Shown: piece by piece, positions 16,539 through 25,607 of the stretch | How positions within the stretch are numbered: position 1 is the first letter of the stretch | Layout: each line of letters opens with the position of its first letter | Source: Clostridia bacterium | GTDB lineage: Bacteria; Bacillota; Clostridia; Christensenellales; Aristaeellaceae | DNA: 64,000 nt | Assembly (NCBI GenBank): GCA_017397895.1 | Contig: JAFQHP010000007.1 | Span: forward strand, 1-64,000 | Direction: 5' to 3' | Notes under the pieces: generated by a model | Told to the model about the DNA's origin: nothing | Databases searched by the model: none | What the model saw: only the letters and a program-made list of their open reading frames with translations | Translations under genes and position numbers: made by a program

Positions 16539-17446
16539 TGGAAAAGGATATGCTTGCTTTTGCAAAGGAATGCTTTGCGGTCCACGGCATTGCGGAAATG
16601 CCAAAACGCCTTTCGGGCGGATGGACCAACCATGTTTTCACTGCAGGCGGATGGGTGCTGCGCTGCACGCAGAATACGGAAAGCGGCCGGTTAAGGCGAG
16701 AAACGGGCCTGGCCCGGCTGCTGCCGCAAGCGGTTGGGTATCCCCAAATCCGGTCAGCCGGCACAACGGATGGCTGTGACTGGGTGCTTTGCAAAAGAAT
16801 AGAAGGAACCAATCTGGAGGATGCATGGGAAGGCCTGGACTGGGAAGAAAGGGCATCGGCCCTGGAACAGCTTTGGCAGCGGGCAAAATGTGTGCATCGG
16901 ATGGCCAGGCAGGCTGTGCGCCCTTATTTGAACGATACGCTGTGGTATTTCAGCAGCGCAGATGATGCGCGGGCGGAAGCGGACACATTGCTGGAAGAAA
17001 AGCTGCTGGATGCGGGCCAGTTCAGGAATGTAATGGCTTCTATCCGATGCTTTGAAGAGGCCGTGCGGCAAGCGCAATGCGTGCCCATTCACGGGGATCT
17101 GACACCGGCCAATGCCATGTGGCATGCGGGGAAAACGGTTGCGTTGATGGATTTTGAATGTGCCGCCCTTGCGCCAGTGGAGGCAGAGCTGATGATGCTG
17201 ATCCATGCAGCTTATGGATATGTGGATTGCGTGTTTCAAAAAGCACACTCTTTTGCGGAACAACAGTTTCGGAACCGCCTGGCTGCATTGATCGATAACG
17301 AACGGCCAAACCCGGTGATTTTGCGGGGGTTTGAAGTGATCAAGCTGATGCATCATGTGTATCTGGATCGGAATGATGCAGATTTTTCCGCTGATCACGA
17401 GGAGTGGAACAGCCTGCGGGCAGTGCTGCAAAAAGAAACGGAATAA
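16538..17446 (+). CDS. Aminoglycoside phosphotransferase-family (APH/choline-kinase-like) kinase
   Basis: 302 residues with a protein-kinase-like fold. The N-lobe has a glycine-rich stretch (RLSGGWTNHVF) and a basic-strand region; the C-lobe has the catalytic HGDLTPAN (His185, Asp187, Asn192) and metal-binding MDFE (Asp205). The family phosphorylates small molecules such as aminoglycosides, choline, homoserine or sugars; this member's substrate cannot be read off. ATG 16538 shares one base with the deformylase stop. It ends at a bidirectional terminator. Confidence 0.82.
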   Translation: MEKDMLAFAKECFAVHGIAEMPKRLSGGWTNHVFTAGGWVLRCTQNTESGRLRRETGLARLLPQAVGYPQIRSAGTTDGCDWVLCKRIEGTNLEDAWEGLDWEERASALEQLWQRAKCVHRMARQAVRPYLNDTLWYFSSADDARAEADTLLEEKLLDAGQFRNVMASIRCFEEAVRQAQCVPIHGDLTPANAMWHAGKTVALMDFECAALAPVEAELMMLIHAAYGYVDCVFQKAHSFAEQQFRNRLAALIDNERPNPVILRGFEVIKLMHHVYLDRNDADFSADHEEWNSLRAVLQKETE

Positions 17447-17451
17447 AGGAA

Positions 17452-17488
17452 AACAACCTGTGCACGGATAAAGGCACAGGTTGTTTTT
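17452..17488. terminator. Bidirectional terminator
   Basis: Perfect 12-bp stem (17452-17463 with 17474-17485), A-rich before and T-rich after, between convergent genes. Confidence 0.8.
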
Positions 17489-17490
17489 GG

Positions 17491-18399
17491 TTACAGATGC
17501 TTTTTCAGGAAACGGTCCACTTCTTCCAGGGCTTCGTCGCAGGCGAAGCCGCAAAAGCCATGGTCCGCCCCCAGCACCTTGATGAACTCCACTTCTTTGC
17601 CCAGGGCGCGCATGGCTTCGTAGAGGTGGATGCTCTGCTGGAAATTGACGGTCATATCCCGGCTGCCGTGCATGATCAGCGTGGGCGGGGTGGGCATGTC
17701 TTTGGAAAGGTAGGCCTGGGGCACGGTGGCGGCGGCCAGGTCCGGGTGCTCCTGCACCGGCAGATGGCCAATTAGCCAGCCTTCCGGGCTGTCGGCGGGG
17801 ATGTGCTCGCCGCAGCTGGGCTCAAACGCCATTTCGCTGATGACCGTGGGGGCGTACCAGTCCACAATGCATTTGACGGCGGCTGTCTGCGTTTCGTCAT
17901 CGGTGCGGGAGGGATAGCCGTCTATGGTGAAGCCTGCTATCAGGGCGGTGTGGCCGCCGCTGGAATCCCCCCACAGGGCAATGCGGTCCGGGTTGAAGCG
18001 GATGGGCTTATTGCGCAAAAAGCGGATGGCGGTTTTCACATCCTCTGCCTGGGCAGGGAAGGGGGAGACGGTGGAGGGGGTATATTCCACCATCGCCACG
18101 CAGTAGCCCTTCTGGCACATGCGCACCATTTCCGGCAGGTGGATGTACAGATCCTGCCTGAACCAGGCGCTGCCCTGCACAAACACAATCAGCGGGTTAT
18201 CCTTGCGGTCGTTGCGGGGAATCAACAGGTGCAGGTGCAGGGGCGTGTCATCCCGGGTGGCATAGACGATGCCGGGGGTGAAGGCTACGCCAAAGCCGAA
18301 GGTGTCCTGCCAGCGGACGCAGCGCACGCCTTCGGGAAGATTGGTATTCTCGGGGAAGTTTTCCGGGGACATGGGAGGGAGAATGGTACGTTTTTCCAT
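17491..18399 (-). CDS. Alpha/beta-hydrolase, carbohydrate-esterase-like (BD-FAE/lipase family)
   Basis: 302 residues, cytoplasmic. The alpha/beta-hydrolase core runs from about residue 65. The nucleophile elbow is GDSSGGH with Ser146; the likely acid is Asp248 in HGSRDMTV and the base His280 in GADHGF. An early VFVQGSAW strand forms the oxyanion loop (HGG-like in relatives). The closest families are feruloyl and acetyl-xylan esterases and related deacylases of plant polysaccharides. It fits the surrounding glycosidases by removing acyl groups from imported oligosaccharides. ATG 18399 has GGAGTG eight bases upstream. A strong minus-strand promoter lies at 18438-18467. Confidence 0.8.
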   Translation of the reverse strand: MEKRTILPPMSPENFPENTNLPEGVRCVRWQDTFGFGVAFTPGIVYATRDDTPLHLHLLIPRNDRKDNPLIVFVQGSAWFRQDLYIHLPEMVRMCQKGYCVAMVEYTPSTVSPFPAQAEDVKTAIRFLRNKPIRFNPDRIALWGDSSGGHTALIAGFTIDGYPSRTDDETQTAAVKCIVDWYAPTVISEMAFEPSCGEHIPADSPEGWLIGHLPVQEHPDLAAATVPQAYLSKDMPTPPTLIMHGSRDMTVNFQQSIHLYEAMRALGKEVEFIKVLGADHGFCGFACDEALEEVDRFLKKHL

Positions 18400-18437
18400 A
18401 AAGAACACTCCTTGATATAGAAAACACATTTACAATC

Positions 18438-18467
18438 ATTATAGCACGGCTTTGCCAAAATGGTCAA
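18438..18467 (-). promoter_or_regulatory. Promoter of the alpha/beta-hydrolase gene
   Basis: On the minus strand TTGACC and TATAAT lie 18 bases apart (boxes at 18462-18467 and 18438-18443). Confidence 0.75.
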
Positions 18468-18554
18468 TTTGTATGGACTTTTGGTGCAAAACAGGGTAAG
18501 ATAAAAGCAGCAGATCATCAATCATATATCGTTTCATGTCAGGGAGGCGTTTTT

Positions 18555-20018
18555 GTGAAGAAGCATTTTGAACCCACCTTTGAATCCCTCCGGGAATACG
18601 CGGCCCCGGAATGGTTCCGGGACGCCAAGTTTGGCATCTGGAGCCATTGGGGCCCCCAGAGCGTGCCCATGTTCGGCGACTGGTACGCCAGGAACATGTA
18701 CATTGAAGGCACGCCGCAATATGAGTATCATCTGCGCCACTATGGCCATCCTTCCAAGTTTGGCTACAAGGACATCTGTGCCCTGTGGAAGGCGGAGAAA
18801 TTTGATCCCGAAGGGCTGATGGAAAAGTACTGGAAGGCCGGCGCCCGGTATTTCATGAGCCAGGGCACCCACCACGACCATTTCTTCAATTACGATTCCA
18901 AAATCAACCGCATGAACAGCGTCAATGTGGGCCCGGAAAAAGACATCCTGGCCCTGTGGAAAAAGGCGGCGGACAAGTTCGGCATGCCCTTTGGCATCAG
19001 CGAGCACCTGGGCGCTTCCTTCTCCTGGTGGCGGGTGAACAAGGGCTGCGACAAGCAGGGCCCCTATGCCGGCGTGCCCTATGACGGTAATGATCCCGAT
19101 TATCAGGATTTCTACCATGCCAATCAGGAGCACGGAACCGATAATCCTGCCTCCATCGACCCCTGGTATACGGATAACCGGGCGTTTCAGGATTACTGGC
19201 AGCGCTGCATTGGCGAAATGATTGAGAAATTCCAGCCGGAGATTCTCTACACCGACGGCTCCCTGCCCTTTGGCAGCCACTGGTGCGCCAATCCCGACGG
19301 CGCCACTGACGGAAAGGGAAACTACCGGCATGGGCTGGACATTGTGGCAAAGCTGTACAATACTTCCATCGAGAAGCACGGTGAAAACCAGGCCGTCTAT
19401 CTGCAAAAGGACCGCAACCCCGCTATTTACAGCGTGGGCGTTCTGGACATTGAAAAGAGCCAGCTGCCCGGCATTATGCCCGCCCCCTGGCATACCGATA
19501 CCTGTATCGGCAACTGGTTCTACGACGTGCATTCCCCCTACAAGCAGCCGGACCAGATTATTGAAATGCTGGTGGACATCATTTCCAAAAACGGCGTGAT
19601 GCTGCTCAACATCCTCCAGCGGCCCGACGGTACCATTGACGAATATGCCGACTATATTCTGGAAAGGATCGGCGAATGGTTCCGGGTGTGCAGCGAGGCG
19701 GTGTACGGCACCCGGCCCTGGCGGGTGTTCGGCGAAGGGGATACCCGGGTGAAGATTGAAGGGTTCACGGAGGATAAAACCAACTGGACCCGCAGCGACT
19801 TCCGCTTTGTGCAAAAGGCAGGCGCGGTGTATGCCTTCATGATGGGCGCAAAGGGCGGCGAAACCGTCACATTGCGTTCCTTTGCGGAGGATGATGTACA
19901 GTCCGTGGAGCTGGTGGGCTATGGCCCGGTGCCCTTCCGGAAGGAATTTGGCGTGCTGGTAGTGGCCCTGCCGGAAAAGTTGCCCGCCTTCTGTGCCAAT
20001 GCGCTGAAGATTTGCTGA
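18555..20018 (+). CDS. Alpha-L-fucosidase, glycoside hydrolase family 29
   Basis: 487 residues, no signal peptide, so cytoplasmic. The (beta/alpha)8-like catalytic domain covers about 12-350, with AKFGIWSHWGPQSVP and GDWYARNMY at the start, THHDHFFNYDS in the active-site loop, and the nucleophile Asp234 in ILYTDGS. A beta-sandwich C-terminal domain follows (about 380-487). GH29 enzymes retain configuration and release L-fucose from glycans. The start is GTG 18555 with AGGGAGG at 18541-18547. The gene is followed without a terminator by the stub of a sugar permease, which suggests it once stood in a transporter operon. Confidence 0.9.
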   Translation: MKKHFEPTFESLREYAAPEWFRDAKFGIWSHWGPQSVPMFGDWYARNMYIEGTPQYEYHLRHYGHPSKFGYKDICALWKAEKFDPEGLMEKYWKAGARYFMSQGTHHDHFFNYDSKINRMNSVNVGPEKDILALWKKAADKFGMPFGISEHLGASFSWWRVNKGCDKQGPYAGVPYDGNDPDYQDFYHANQEHGTDNPASIDPWYTDNRAFQDYWQRCIGEMIEKFQPEILYTDGSLPFGSHWCANPDGATDGKGNYRHGLDIVAKLYNTSIEKHGENQAVYLQKDRNPAIYSVGVLDIEKSQLPGIMPAPWHTDTCIGNWFYDVHSPYKQPDQIIEMLVDIISKNGVMLLNILQRPDGTIDEYADYILERIGEWFRVCSEAVYGTRPWRVFGEGDTRVKIEGFTEDKTNWTRSDFRFVQKAGAVYAFMMGAKGGETVTLRSFAEDDVQSVELVGYGPVPFRKEFGVLVVALPEKLPAFCANALKIC

Positions 20019-20113
20019 CTGGATATAAGGAAATAAGGGATGTGGTCAAGGGCACAGTGCTGCCGGTGGCCGTTATCTTCGACGCGGTTTCCAGCCGTAA
20101 GACCAGGCAATAA
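20019..20113 (+). pseudogene. 3' remnant of a sugar ABC permease (RbsC/XylH-like)
   Basis: After the fucosidase stop an overlapping frame reads TGYKEIRDVVKGTVLPVAV, then IFDAVSSRKTRQ and a stop. The pattern of polar start, VVKG, hydrophobic strand, FD and basic tail is how RbsC/XylH/AraH-type permeases end (for example VKG-LVLLAAV-FDV-SRKK). Nothing else of the gene remains. A deletion probably removed the rest when the fucosidase gene was joined here. The identification is by pattern only. Confidence 0.5.
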
Positions 20114-20127
20114 TTTTTCGAAAAAGA

Positions 20128-20155
20128 ACGCAGGCTCTCATGGGCCTGTGTTTTT
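20128..20155 (+). terminator. Terminator behind the permease remnant
   Basis: An eight-bp stem (20128-20135 with 20144-20151, one wobble) leads into five Ts. It probably ended the old operon and now ends the fucosidase transcript. Confidence 0.6.
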
Positions 20156-20195
20156 ATGTTTCTGTCAGGGATGGGGGAAAGGATGCAAAAGTGCC

Positions 20196-20225
20196 TTGCG
20201 AAAGGGAGGGAAGTTATGCTATACT
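20196..20225 (+). promoter_or_regulatory. Promoter of the YesN-like regulator gene
   Basis: TTGCGA (20196-20201) and TATACT (20220-20225) with 18 bases between. Confidence 0.6.
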
Positions 20226-20299
20226 ATATGCAATAAGAACCGATTTGTCATATTTGGACCATTTGCGGAATTACATCATAGCCGGAGGAGGGGAAAGGC

Positions 20300-21886
20300 G
20301 TGTATCAGGTGTTTGTGGTGGAGGATGAGCTGCTCATCCGCCAGAGCATCCGCAATGTGATTGAGCAGATGCCCGGGCCTTTTTCCTTTTGCGGCGAAGC
20401 GTCCGACGGGGAAATGGCCCTGTCCATGATGCAGGACCTGATGCCCGATATTGTGTTGACGGATATCCGCATGCCCTTCCTGGATGGATTTGGGCTTATT
20501 CGCCATGCCAAGGCCATGATGCCCTGGCTGAAGATTATCATCATCAGCGGCTACGGGGATTTTGAATCGGCCCAAAAGGCTATTTCCCTGGGGGTGGACC
20601 GGTACCTGCTCAAGCCCATCCGCCCGGCGGAGCTGACCAAAGTGATTGAGGACATGGCCTGGCAGATTGAAGAAGAGAAAAAGAAAAGCGCCCTGCCCAA
20701 GGGCTATGACCAGGACGAAGTGCAGCATGCCCTGCGGCAGCACTTTATGCAGCAACTGCTCTATGGCGGGCTGAACACCTCCACCCTGCTGGAGCGTGCC
20801 CGGGCGCTGGAATTGGACGTGGTGCGGCCCTGTTATCAATTGGTGCTGTTTGATATGGGGTCGGAGGAAATGGGCCATCAGCCGGTGCGGAACATGGCAG
20901 AAAACATCCTGGACCAGCAGAAACTGCCCTTATATTATTTTTCCGAAGCCAATCAGCTGACTGTGCTGTTCTGCAGCCAGACCCCGGAAGAAATGAGCGA
21001 AAGAATTTACCGGTTCATCAGCATTTTCCGCCATGAAATGAAGGAGCTTTGCCCTGCTATCACCGCCGTAACCGGCAACACCGTGCAGCGGCTAAGCGGC
21101 GTGTGCACATCCTACAAAACCGCTGCTGATGTATTGAAAAAAGTAAGCGGTGTGGCCATCGGCAAGGTGGTGGACGTGAATGACACGGCCCAGCTGGCGG
21201 CGGACCTGCTGGAACTGAAGGATCCCTTCGGAGAAGCCTTTCAGCACAAGCTGCAGCATGCCGCGCCGGAGGAGATTCCCCGGATGGTGGACGAAGTGCT
21301 GGAGGGGCCGGAGGGCGGCCGCTTTGGCAGTATGCTGATGCGGTATTATGCACTGCTGGACGTGATGAAGATTACCGCACAGCAAACGGCCCGGCAAACG
21401 CCGGGCACGGATGTGAAGGATATTGCAGCCCGGCTCAGCGAGCAGTATGACATTTTTGCCGCCTCCGGCCGCAGGGAAACCTTCCGGGATATGACAGTGG
21501 CGCTTTTGCAGCAGGCCGTCAGCACGAAGCAGGAGAGCCTGGCCGGCATCAAAAACAGCCATGTGATCAGCAAGGCAGAGAAATATGTGGCGGAAAACTT
21601 CTGCGATCCCAATATTTCCCTCATCAGCGTGGCCAGATATGTGGGCCTGTCCTCCGCCCATTTCAGCACCGTCTTTTCCCAGACACTGGGACGGTCCTTC
21701 ATCAATTACCTGACTGCCATGCGCATTGAACGGGCCAAGGAGCTGCTTGCCAATACCAATATGAAGCTTTCTGCCATTGCCATGGAAATCGGCTATAATG
21801 AGCCCAATTATTTCAGCCATGTGTTCCGAAAAATGGAGGGGATCACCCCCAAGGAATACCGGAACCTGACCCGGCAGGATCAGTAA
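20300..21886 (+). CDS. YesN-like response regulator with AraC-type DNA-binding domain
   Basis: 528 residues. The receiver domain (1-120) has Asp55 in IVLTDIRMP and Lys112 in LLKPIRP. A central region (about 150-420) matches the long linker of YesN-type proteins. The AraC/XylS double helix-turn-helix occupies about 428-528, with LISVARYVGLSSAHFSTVF and IGYNEPNYFSHVFRK. It should activate sugar genes when phosphorylated by the YesM-type kinase at 22860-24314. Start is GTG 20300 with GGAGGAGGGG upstream. The stop overlaps that of the convergent binding-protein gene by seven bases, without room for a terminator. Likely target: the importer operon at 24546. Confidence 0.9.
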   Translation: MYQVFVVEDELLIRQSIRNVIEQMPGPFSFCGEASDGEMALSMMQDLMPDIVLTDIRMPFLDGFGLIRHAKAMMPWLKIIIISGYGDFESAQKAISLGVDRYLLKPIRPAELTKVIEDMAWQIEEEKKKSALPKGYDQDEVQHALRQHFMQQLLYGGLNTSTLLERARALELDVVRPCYQLVLFDMGSEEMGHQPVRNMAENILDQQKLPLYYFSEANQLTVLFCSQTPEEMSERIYRFISIFRHEMKELCPAITAVTGNTVQRLSGVCTSYKTAADVLKKVSGVAIGKVVDVNDTAQLAADLLELKDPFGEAFQHKLQHAAPEEIPRMVDEVLEGPEGGRFGSMLMRYYALLDVMKITAQQTARQTPGTDVKDIAARLSEQYDIFAASGRRETFRDMTVALLQQAVSTKQESLAGIKNSHVISKAEKYVAENFCDPNISLISVARYVGLSSAHFSTVFSQTLGRSFINYLTAMRIERAKELLANTNMKLSAIAMEIGYNEPNYFSHVFRKMEGITPKEYRNLTRQDQ

Positions 21887-22863
21887 CCCCGGCTGTCCAT
21901 CATCTCCCTTGTGATGGTATCGGCGTCGAAGGCGGATTCCTCCACGAAGGTCAGCTTGGGGGTGGCTTCCCCTTTTTCCAGCTTTTCGATAATTTTCTGC
22001 ACCCGGGGGCCGTGAAGGGGATTGCATTCCACGTCGTAGGCAATTTCCCCGGTAATCACCATTTCCAGGGCGGCCCGGTTGGCGTCAAAGGAAATGATGG
22101 TCACGTCCCTGCCCGGCGTCAGCCCGGCGTTTTTCAGGGCGTCAATGGCGCCGTAGGCCATATTGTCGTTTTCGGCAAAAATCAAATCAAATTCCAGTCC
22201 GTCGGCCAGCAGCGCTTCCACCAGCTCCTGGCCTTTTGCTTGGGTAAAATCCCCGGTGTCCCGGTAAACCAGCTGCCAGGAGGGGTTATTTTGCAGGCCT
22301 GCGTCCAGCCCTTCCGTGCGGCCGATCTGGGCGGAGGAGCCGATATTGCCCTGCAGATGCACAATGCGCAGGGGCTTGCTGCCAAAGTGCTGTTCCATCC
22401 ACCGGACGGCGGTATTGGCTTCTTTCCTGAAATCGGAGCCAATCCAGCTGGTGAACAGCGTGTCATCCTCCGATTCGATCATCCGGTCCACAATAATCAC
22501 GGGGATGCCGGCGGCCTTGGCTTCCAACAGCACGGTGTCCCAGCCTTTTTCGGTGGTGGGGGCCAGGATGATGTAATCCACCCCCTGATGGATGAAATTG
22601 CGGATGGCGGTAATCTGCCGCTCCTGCTTTTGCTGGGCGTCGTCGATAATCAGCCGGTAGCCGTTTTCTTCAGACAGGGCGGCCTGCATGGATTTTGTAT
22701 TGGCGTTTCTCCAGTCGCTTTCCGCACCCACCTGGGAAAAGCCCACCAGGATAAAATCGTCATAGGTTTCATCGGTGGGGGCAGGGGAGGCGGTGCAGGC
22801 GGTCAGGCACAGGGTGCACAGCGCCAGCAGAAGCAGGCTTATTTTTTTTGTGCTTTTTTTCAT
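21880..22863 (-). CDS. Sugar-binding lipoprotein (Peripla_BP_4, YtfQ/RbsB-like), probable sensor partner
   Basis: 327 residues. A lipoprotein signal ends LCLTAC with the lipidated Cys at 23. The mature protein is a two-lobed periplasmic-binding fold: VGFSQVGAESDWRNANTKS matches the start of YtfQ-type galactofuranose/galactose binders, with later DYIILAPTTEKGWD and HLQGNIGSSAQIGRT. The gene lies in one operon with the kinase (four-base overlap) rather than with permeases. It therefore probably presents a bound sugar to the kinase, as in other binding-protein/YesM systems (inference). A second copy of the family at 24546 serves the importer. Confidence 0.88.
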   Translation of the reverse strand: MKKSTKKISLLLLALCTLCLTACTASPAPTDETYDDFILVGFSQVGAESDWRNANTKSMQAALSEENGYRLIIDDAQQKQERQITAIRNFIHQGVDYIILAPTTEKGWDTVLLEAKAAGIPVIIVDRMIESEDDTLFTSWIGSDFRKEANTAVRWMEQHFGSKPLRIVHLQGNIGSSAQIGRTEGLDAGLQNNPSWQLVYRDTGDFTQAKGQELVEALLADGLEFDLIFAENDNMAYGAIDALKNAGLTPGRDVTIISFDANRAALEMVITGEIAYDVECNPLHGPRVQKIIEKLEKGEATPKLTFVEESAFDADTITREMMDSRGY

Positions 22864-24314
22864 GCCGTTTCATTCTCCTTTCCCAGGGTGCGGCTCTGGG
22901 GCAGCCGGATGGATACGGTAGAGCCTCTGCCTGGCTGGCTTTCAAACATCAGGCCGTAGGGCTCGCCGCAGTAAAGGCGGATGCGTTTATGCACATTCAC
23001 AAGGCCAAGGCCTGTGTGCTTGTCTTCGTAAATGCCGGCCTGCAGTTCCTTCACCTGCTCTTCATCCATGCCGGCGCCGTTGTCGATCACCTTCAGCAGC
23101 ATATCGCTGCCGATTGCTTCGCCGGTGACGGTGATTTTGCCCATGCCCCGGCGGTTTTTGATGCCGTGGTACAGGGCGTTTTCCACCAGCGGCTGCAATA
23201 TCAGTTTGGGCACCTGGCAGTCCATCAGTTCTTCCGGGATATCAATTTCGTACTGTAAAATATCGCTGTAACGGATTTGCTGGATTTCCAGATAGCTGGC
23301 CACCTGGGTGCGCTCTGCCTCCAGGGAGATGATATCTTCCCCCTTGTTCAGGGAATTGCGAAAGAAGGTGGAGAGGCTGGTCACCATGTTCACCACGTCC
23401 TCCTCCCGCTGGCTTTCGGCCAGGATGGCGATGGAGTCCAGGGTATTATAGAGGAAGTGGGGGTTGATCTGGGCCTGCAAAAGCTCCAGCTCTGCCCGGT
23501 GCAGGGATTTCTGGTCCTCAATCTGCTTGGCCATCAGGGCGTCTACCCGCCTTGCCATTTCGTCAAAGCCGCTGTCCAGGGTTTTCAGCTCCGTGATATG
23601 GGTGTCCACCGGCACGGAGGAAAAATCCCCTTCGCCGAACTGCTGGGCTTTGCGGGACAGGGCGCTGATGGGGCCGGTGATGCGCTTGGTAACCCGGACG
23701 GCGCGCAGCACCATCACGACGGCCAGCACCACCACCACCGCTGCCACGATGAGAATCAGGGCCAGCACCTGGTTGGAGATCCATTTTTGCAGCCGGGCCA
23801 TTTCCCGCACTTCGTCGTCGATAAAGTCGTGCATATAGGTTTCGATCAGGTTAGTCAGCCCGGTTTCACCCCGGATGTTGCGTTCAAGCAGCTCCATCCG
23901 CTGGTCATAGCTTTCTTCCAGGGCAATTTCCACCATATAGTGCCGCAGGTTTTCACACATATCCAGCATACTCCGGATGCGCCAGCGGTTGTCCCGCAGG
24001 GTGGTGGTGTTTTCCAGGCGGCGGAGCACGTCCGCAGCATCGTCCAGTACGTCCATGGGCAGGGTGTCCAGGGAAGTGGTGCTGCGGGGGGCGATGACGT
24101 GGTTGTACATCCCCGAATCCAGCATGGTTTTGAATTCCTGGTTAAAGTCTGCCGCAGTATTGGCGTTTTGCAAAACGCTGGTGTACTGGCTGTTGATGGA
24201 CAGCATCATCACAATCAGCACCACAATCAGACACCCGGCCACAGGCAAAACGGTAAAGAGCAGGCGTTTGATCTGCTGTTCAATGGAATGGTCGTGATGG
24301 GGATGTTTCTGCAT
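22860..24314 (-). CDS. YesM-like sensor histidine kinase
   Basis: 484 residues. The N-terminal membrane helix (about 18-38) and second helix (about 182-204) flank an outside domain of some 140 residues. A HAMP domain (205-260) follows, then a His_kinase domain with His286 in QINPHFLYNTLDS, and an ATPase domain with VENALYHGIKNR, DNGAGM and GLGLVNVHKR. It should phosphorylate the YesN-type regulator at 20300. ATG 24314 is chosen because GAGGTGG precedes it. The promoter is an extended -10 at 24336-24344. The gene overlaps the binding lipoprotein gene by four bases. Confidence 0.9.
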   Translation of the reverse strand: MQKHPHHDHSIEQQIKRLLFTVLPVAGCLIVVLIVMMLSINSQYTSVLQNANTAADFNQEFKTMLDSGMYNHVIAPRSTTSLDTLPMDVLDDAADVLRRLENTTTLRDNRWRIRSMLDMCENLRHYMVEIALEESYDQRMELLERNIRGETGLTNLIETYMHDFIDDEVREMARLQKWISNQVLALILIVAAVVVVLAVVMVLRAVRVTKRITGPISALSRKAQQFGEGDFSSVPVDTHITELKTLDSGFDEMARRVDALMAKQIEDQKSLHRAELELLQAQINPHFLYNTLDSIAILAESQREEDVVNMVTSLSTFFRNSLNKGEDIISLEAERTQVASYLEIQQIRYSDILQYEIDIPEELMDCQVPKLILQPLVENALYHGIKNRRGMGKITVTGEAIGSDMLLKVIDNGAGMDEEQVKELQAGIYEDKHTGLGLVNVHKRIRLYCGEPYGLMFESQPGRGSTVSIRLPQSRTLGKENETA

Positions 24315-24335
24315 ATAAACCACCTCATAAGGAAA

Positions 24336-24344
24336 ATTATAGCA
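24336..24344 (-). promoter_or_regulatory. Promoter of the kinase/binding-lipoprotein operon
   Basis: On the minus strand TGC precedes TATAAT (extended -10). The -35 position (24359-24364) reads TATGAA, a weak match. Confidence 0.55.
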
Positions 24345-24545
24345 CACTTTGGTGCTCATTCATAGGGAAACGAAAGAAAGTATCACTAATCGAATAAAAA
24401 TTTCATTTAATCCGGGAACAGGGAAAAAGAACCAAAAATGTTGAAGCAAAGACTGAAAAAATTTGAATGTAAACAGGAGCGGTATCATATACAATACAGA
24501 TAACAAAAAACCTGCGCATGCAGGAATAAAACAGGAGGTACCCTC

Positions 24546-25502
24546 ATGAAAAAGTTTGCTCGTCTGCTGGTGGCCATGCTGGTCATCCTGGCTCTGGGCT
24601 GCACCGCTGCCCTGGCTGAAATCACCGTTGGTATCGTGAACAATCCCCCCTCTGAATCCGGCTATCGTGAAGCCAACGTGAAGGACTTCGAAAAGGTATT
24701 CTGCGCCGAAAACGGCTATACCGCCAAGACCTTCTACTCCCTCAAGAACGACGAACAGCTGGCCGCTGCCCAGCAGTTCATCACCGACGGCGTGGACTAC
24801 CTGCTCATCTCCGCCGCTGAAACCACCGGCTGGGATGCCGTGCTGCAGTCCGCTCAGGAAAACGGCATTGGCGTGTTCCTGTTCGACCGTATGATCGATT
24901 GCGACGAAAGCCTGTACAATGCTGCTGTTGTGTCCGACATGGCCAACCAGGGCAAGCTGGCTGTGGAATGGCTGATCAGCCTGAACCTGCCTGAATACAA
25001 CATCATCCACATCCAGGGCGCCATGGGCTCCGACGCTCAGATCGGCCGTACCGGTGCTTTGGACGAAAAGGTTGCCGCTGACGAAGCCTGGAAGATCGTT
25101 GTGCAGCAGACCGCTACCTGGGACGAAGCGGAAGCCAAGAAAATCGTGGAATCCGTGATCAACTCCAAGGAAGCTTTCAACATCATCTACGCTGAAAACG
25201 ACGGCATGGCCAAGGGCGCTGTGGCTGCCCTGGACGACGCCGGTATCACCCACGGCGTTGAAGGCGATGTGATCGTGATGGGCTTTGACTGCAACAAGTG
25301 GGCTCTTCGCGAACTGCTGGCCGGCAACTGGAACTACGACGGCCAGTGCTCTCCCTTCCAGGCTGAAGTGATCTCTGGTCTGATCCAGAAGCTGGAAGCC
25401 GGCGAGACCATCGAACAGAAGCTGATCATCTCCGAAGAACGGGGCTTCGACGCCAAGACCATCACCCAGGAAGACATCGACACCTTCGGTCTGGGCGAAT
25501 AA
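24546..25502 (+). CDS. ytfQ: Sugar ABC transporter substrate-binding protein (YtfQ-like)
   Basis: 318 residues with an N-terminal export signal ending near AALA-EI (residue 24). A Cys at 19 lies in ALGC, but the lipobox is not canonical. The binding fold starts ITVGIVNNPPSESGYREANVK and has DYLLISAAETTGWDAVLQS and HIQGAMGSDAQIGRTGAL, close to E. coli YtfQ, which binds galactofuranose. Codons are strongly biased, consistent with high expression. It heads the importer operon; a perfect hairpin after the stop (25538-25565) can limit read-through so that binding protein exceeds the membrane parts. Specificity is an inference from family and gene order. Confidence 0.85.
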   Translation: MKKFARLLVAMLVILALGCTAALAEITVGIVNNPPSESGYREANVKDFEKVFCAENGYTAKTFYSLKNDEQLAAAQQFITDGVDYLLISAAETTGWDAVLQSAQENGIGVFLFDRMIDCDESLYNAAVVSDMANQGKLAVEWLISLNLPEYNIIHIQGAMGSDAQIGRTGALDEKVAADEAWKIVVQQTATWDEAEAKKIVESVINSKEAFNIIYAENDGMAKGAVAALDDAGITHGVEGDVIVMGFDCNKWALRELLAGNWNYDGQCSPFQAEVISGLIQKLEAGETIEQKLIISEERGFDAKTITQEDIDTFGLGE

Positions 25503-25537
25503 TCGGCCAAATCAAATTAAACCCATATAAATCCCAT

Positions 25538-25565
25538 GCGCGGTGCGGTTTCAGCCGCACCGCGC
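25538..25565 (+). promoter_or_regulatory. Perfect GC-rich hairpin between binding-protein and ATPase genes
   Basis: An 11-bp perfect stem (25538-25548 with 25555-25565) with a six-base loop. No T tract follows at once, so it more likely protects the 3' end of the binding-protein message or attenuates read-through than acts as a full terminator. Confidence 0.6.
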
Positions 25566-25607
25566 TTCGGACGTTTTTCACACTGGTACAGGGAAGGAGG
25601 AACGTAT

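Noticed and set aside
24463-24495. Sigma-A promoter of the YtfQ-like gene (TTGAAT ... TACAAT)
   Set aside because: The spacing of 21 bases is too long for a normal promoter; the true start may depend on the YesN-type regulator.
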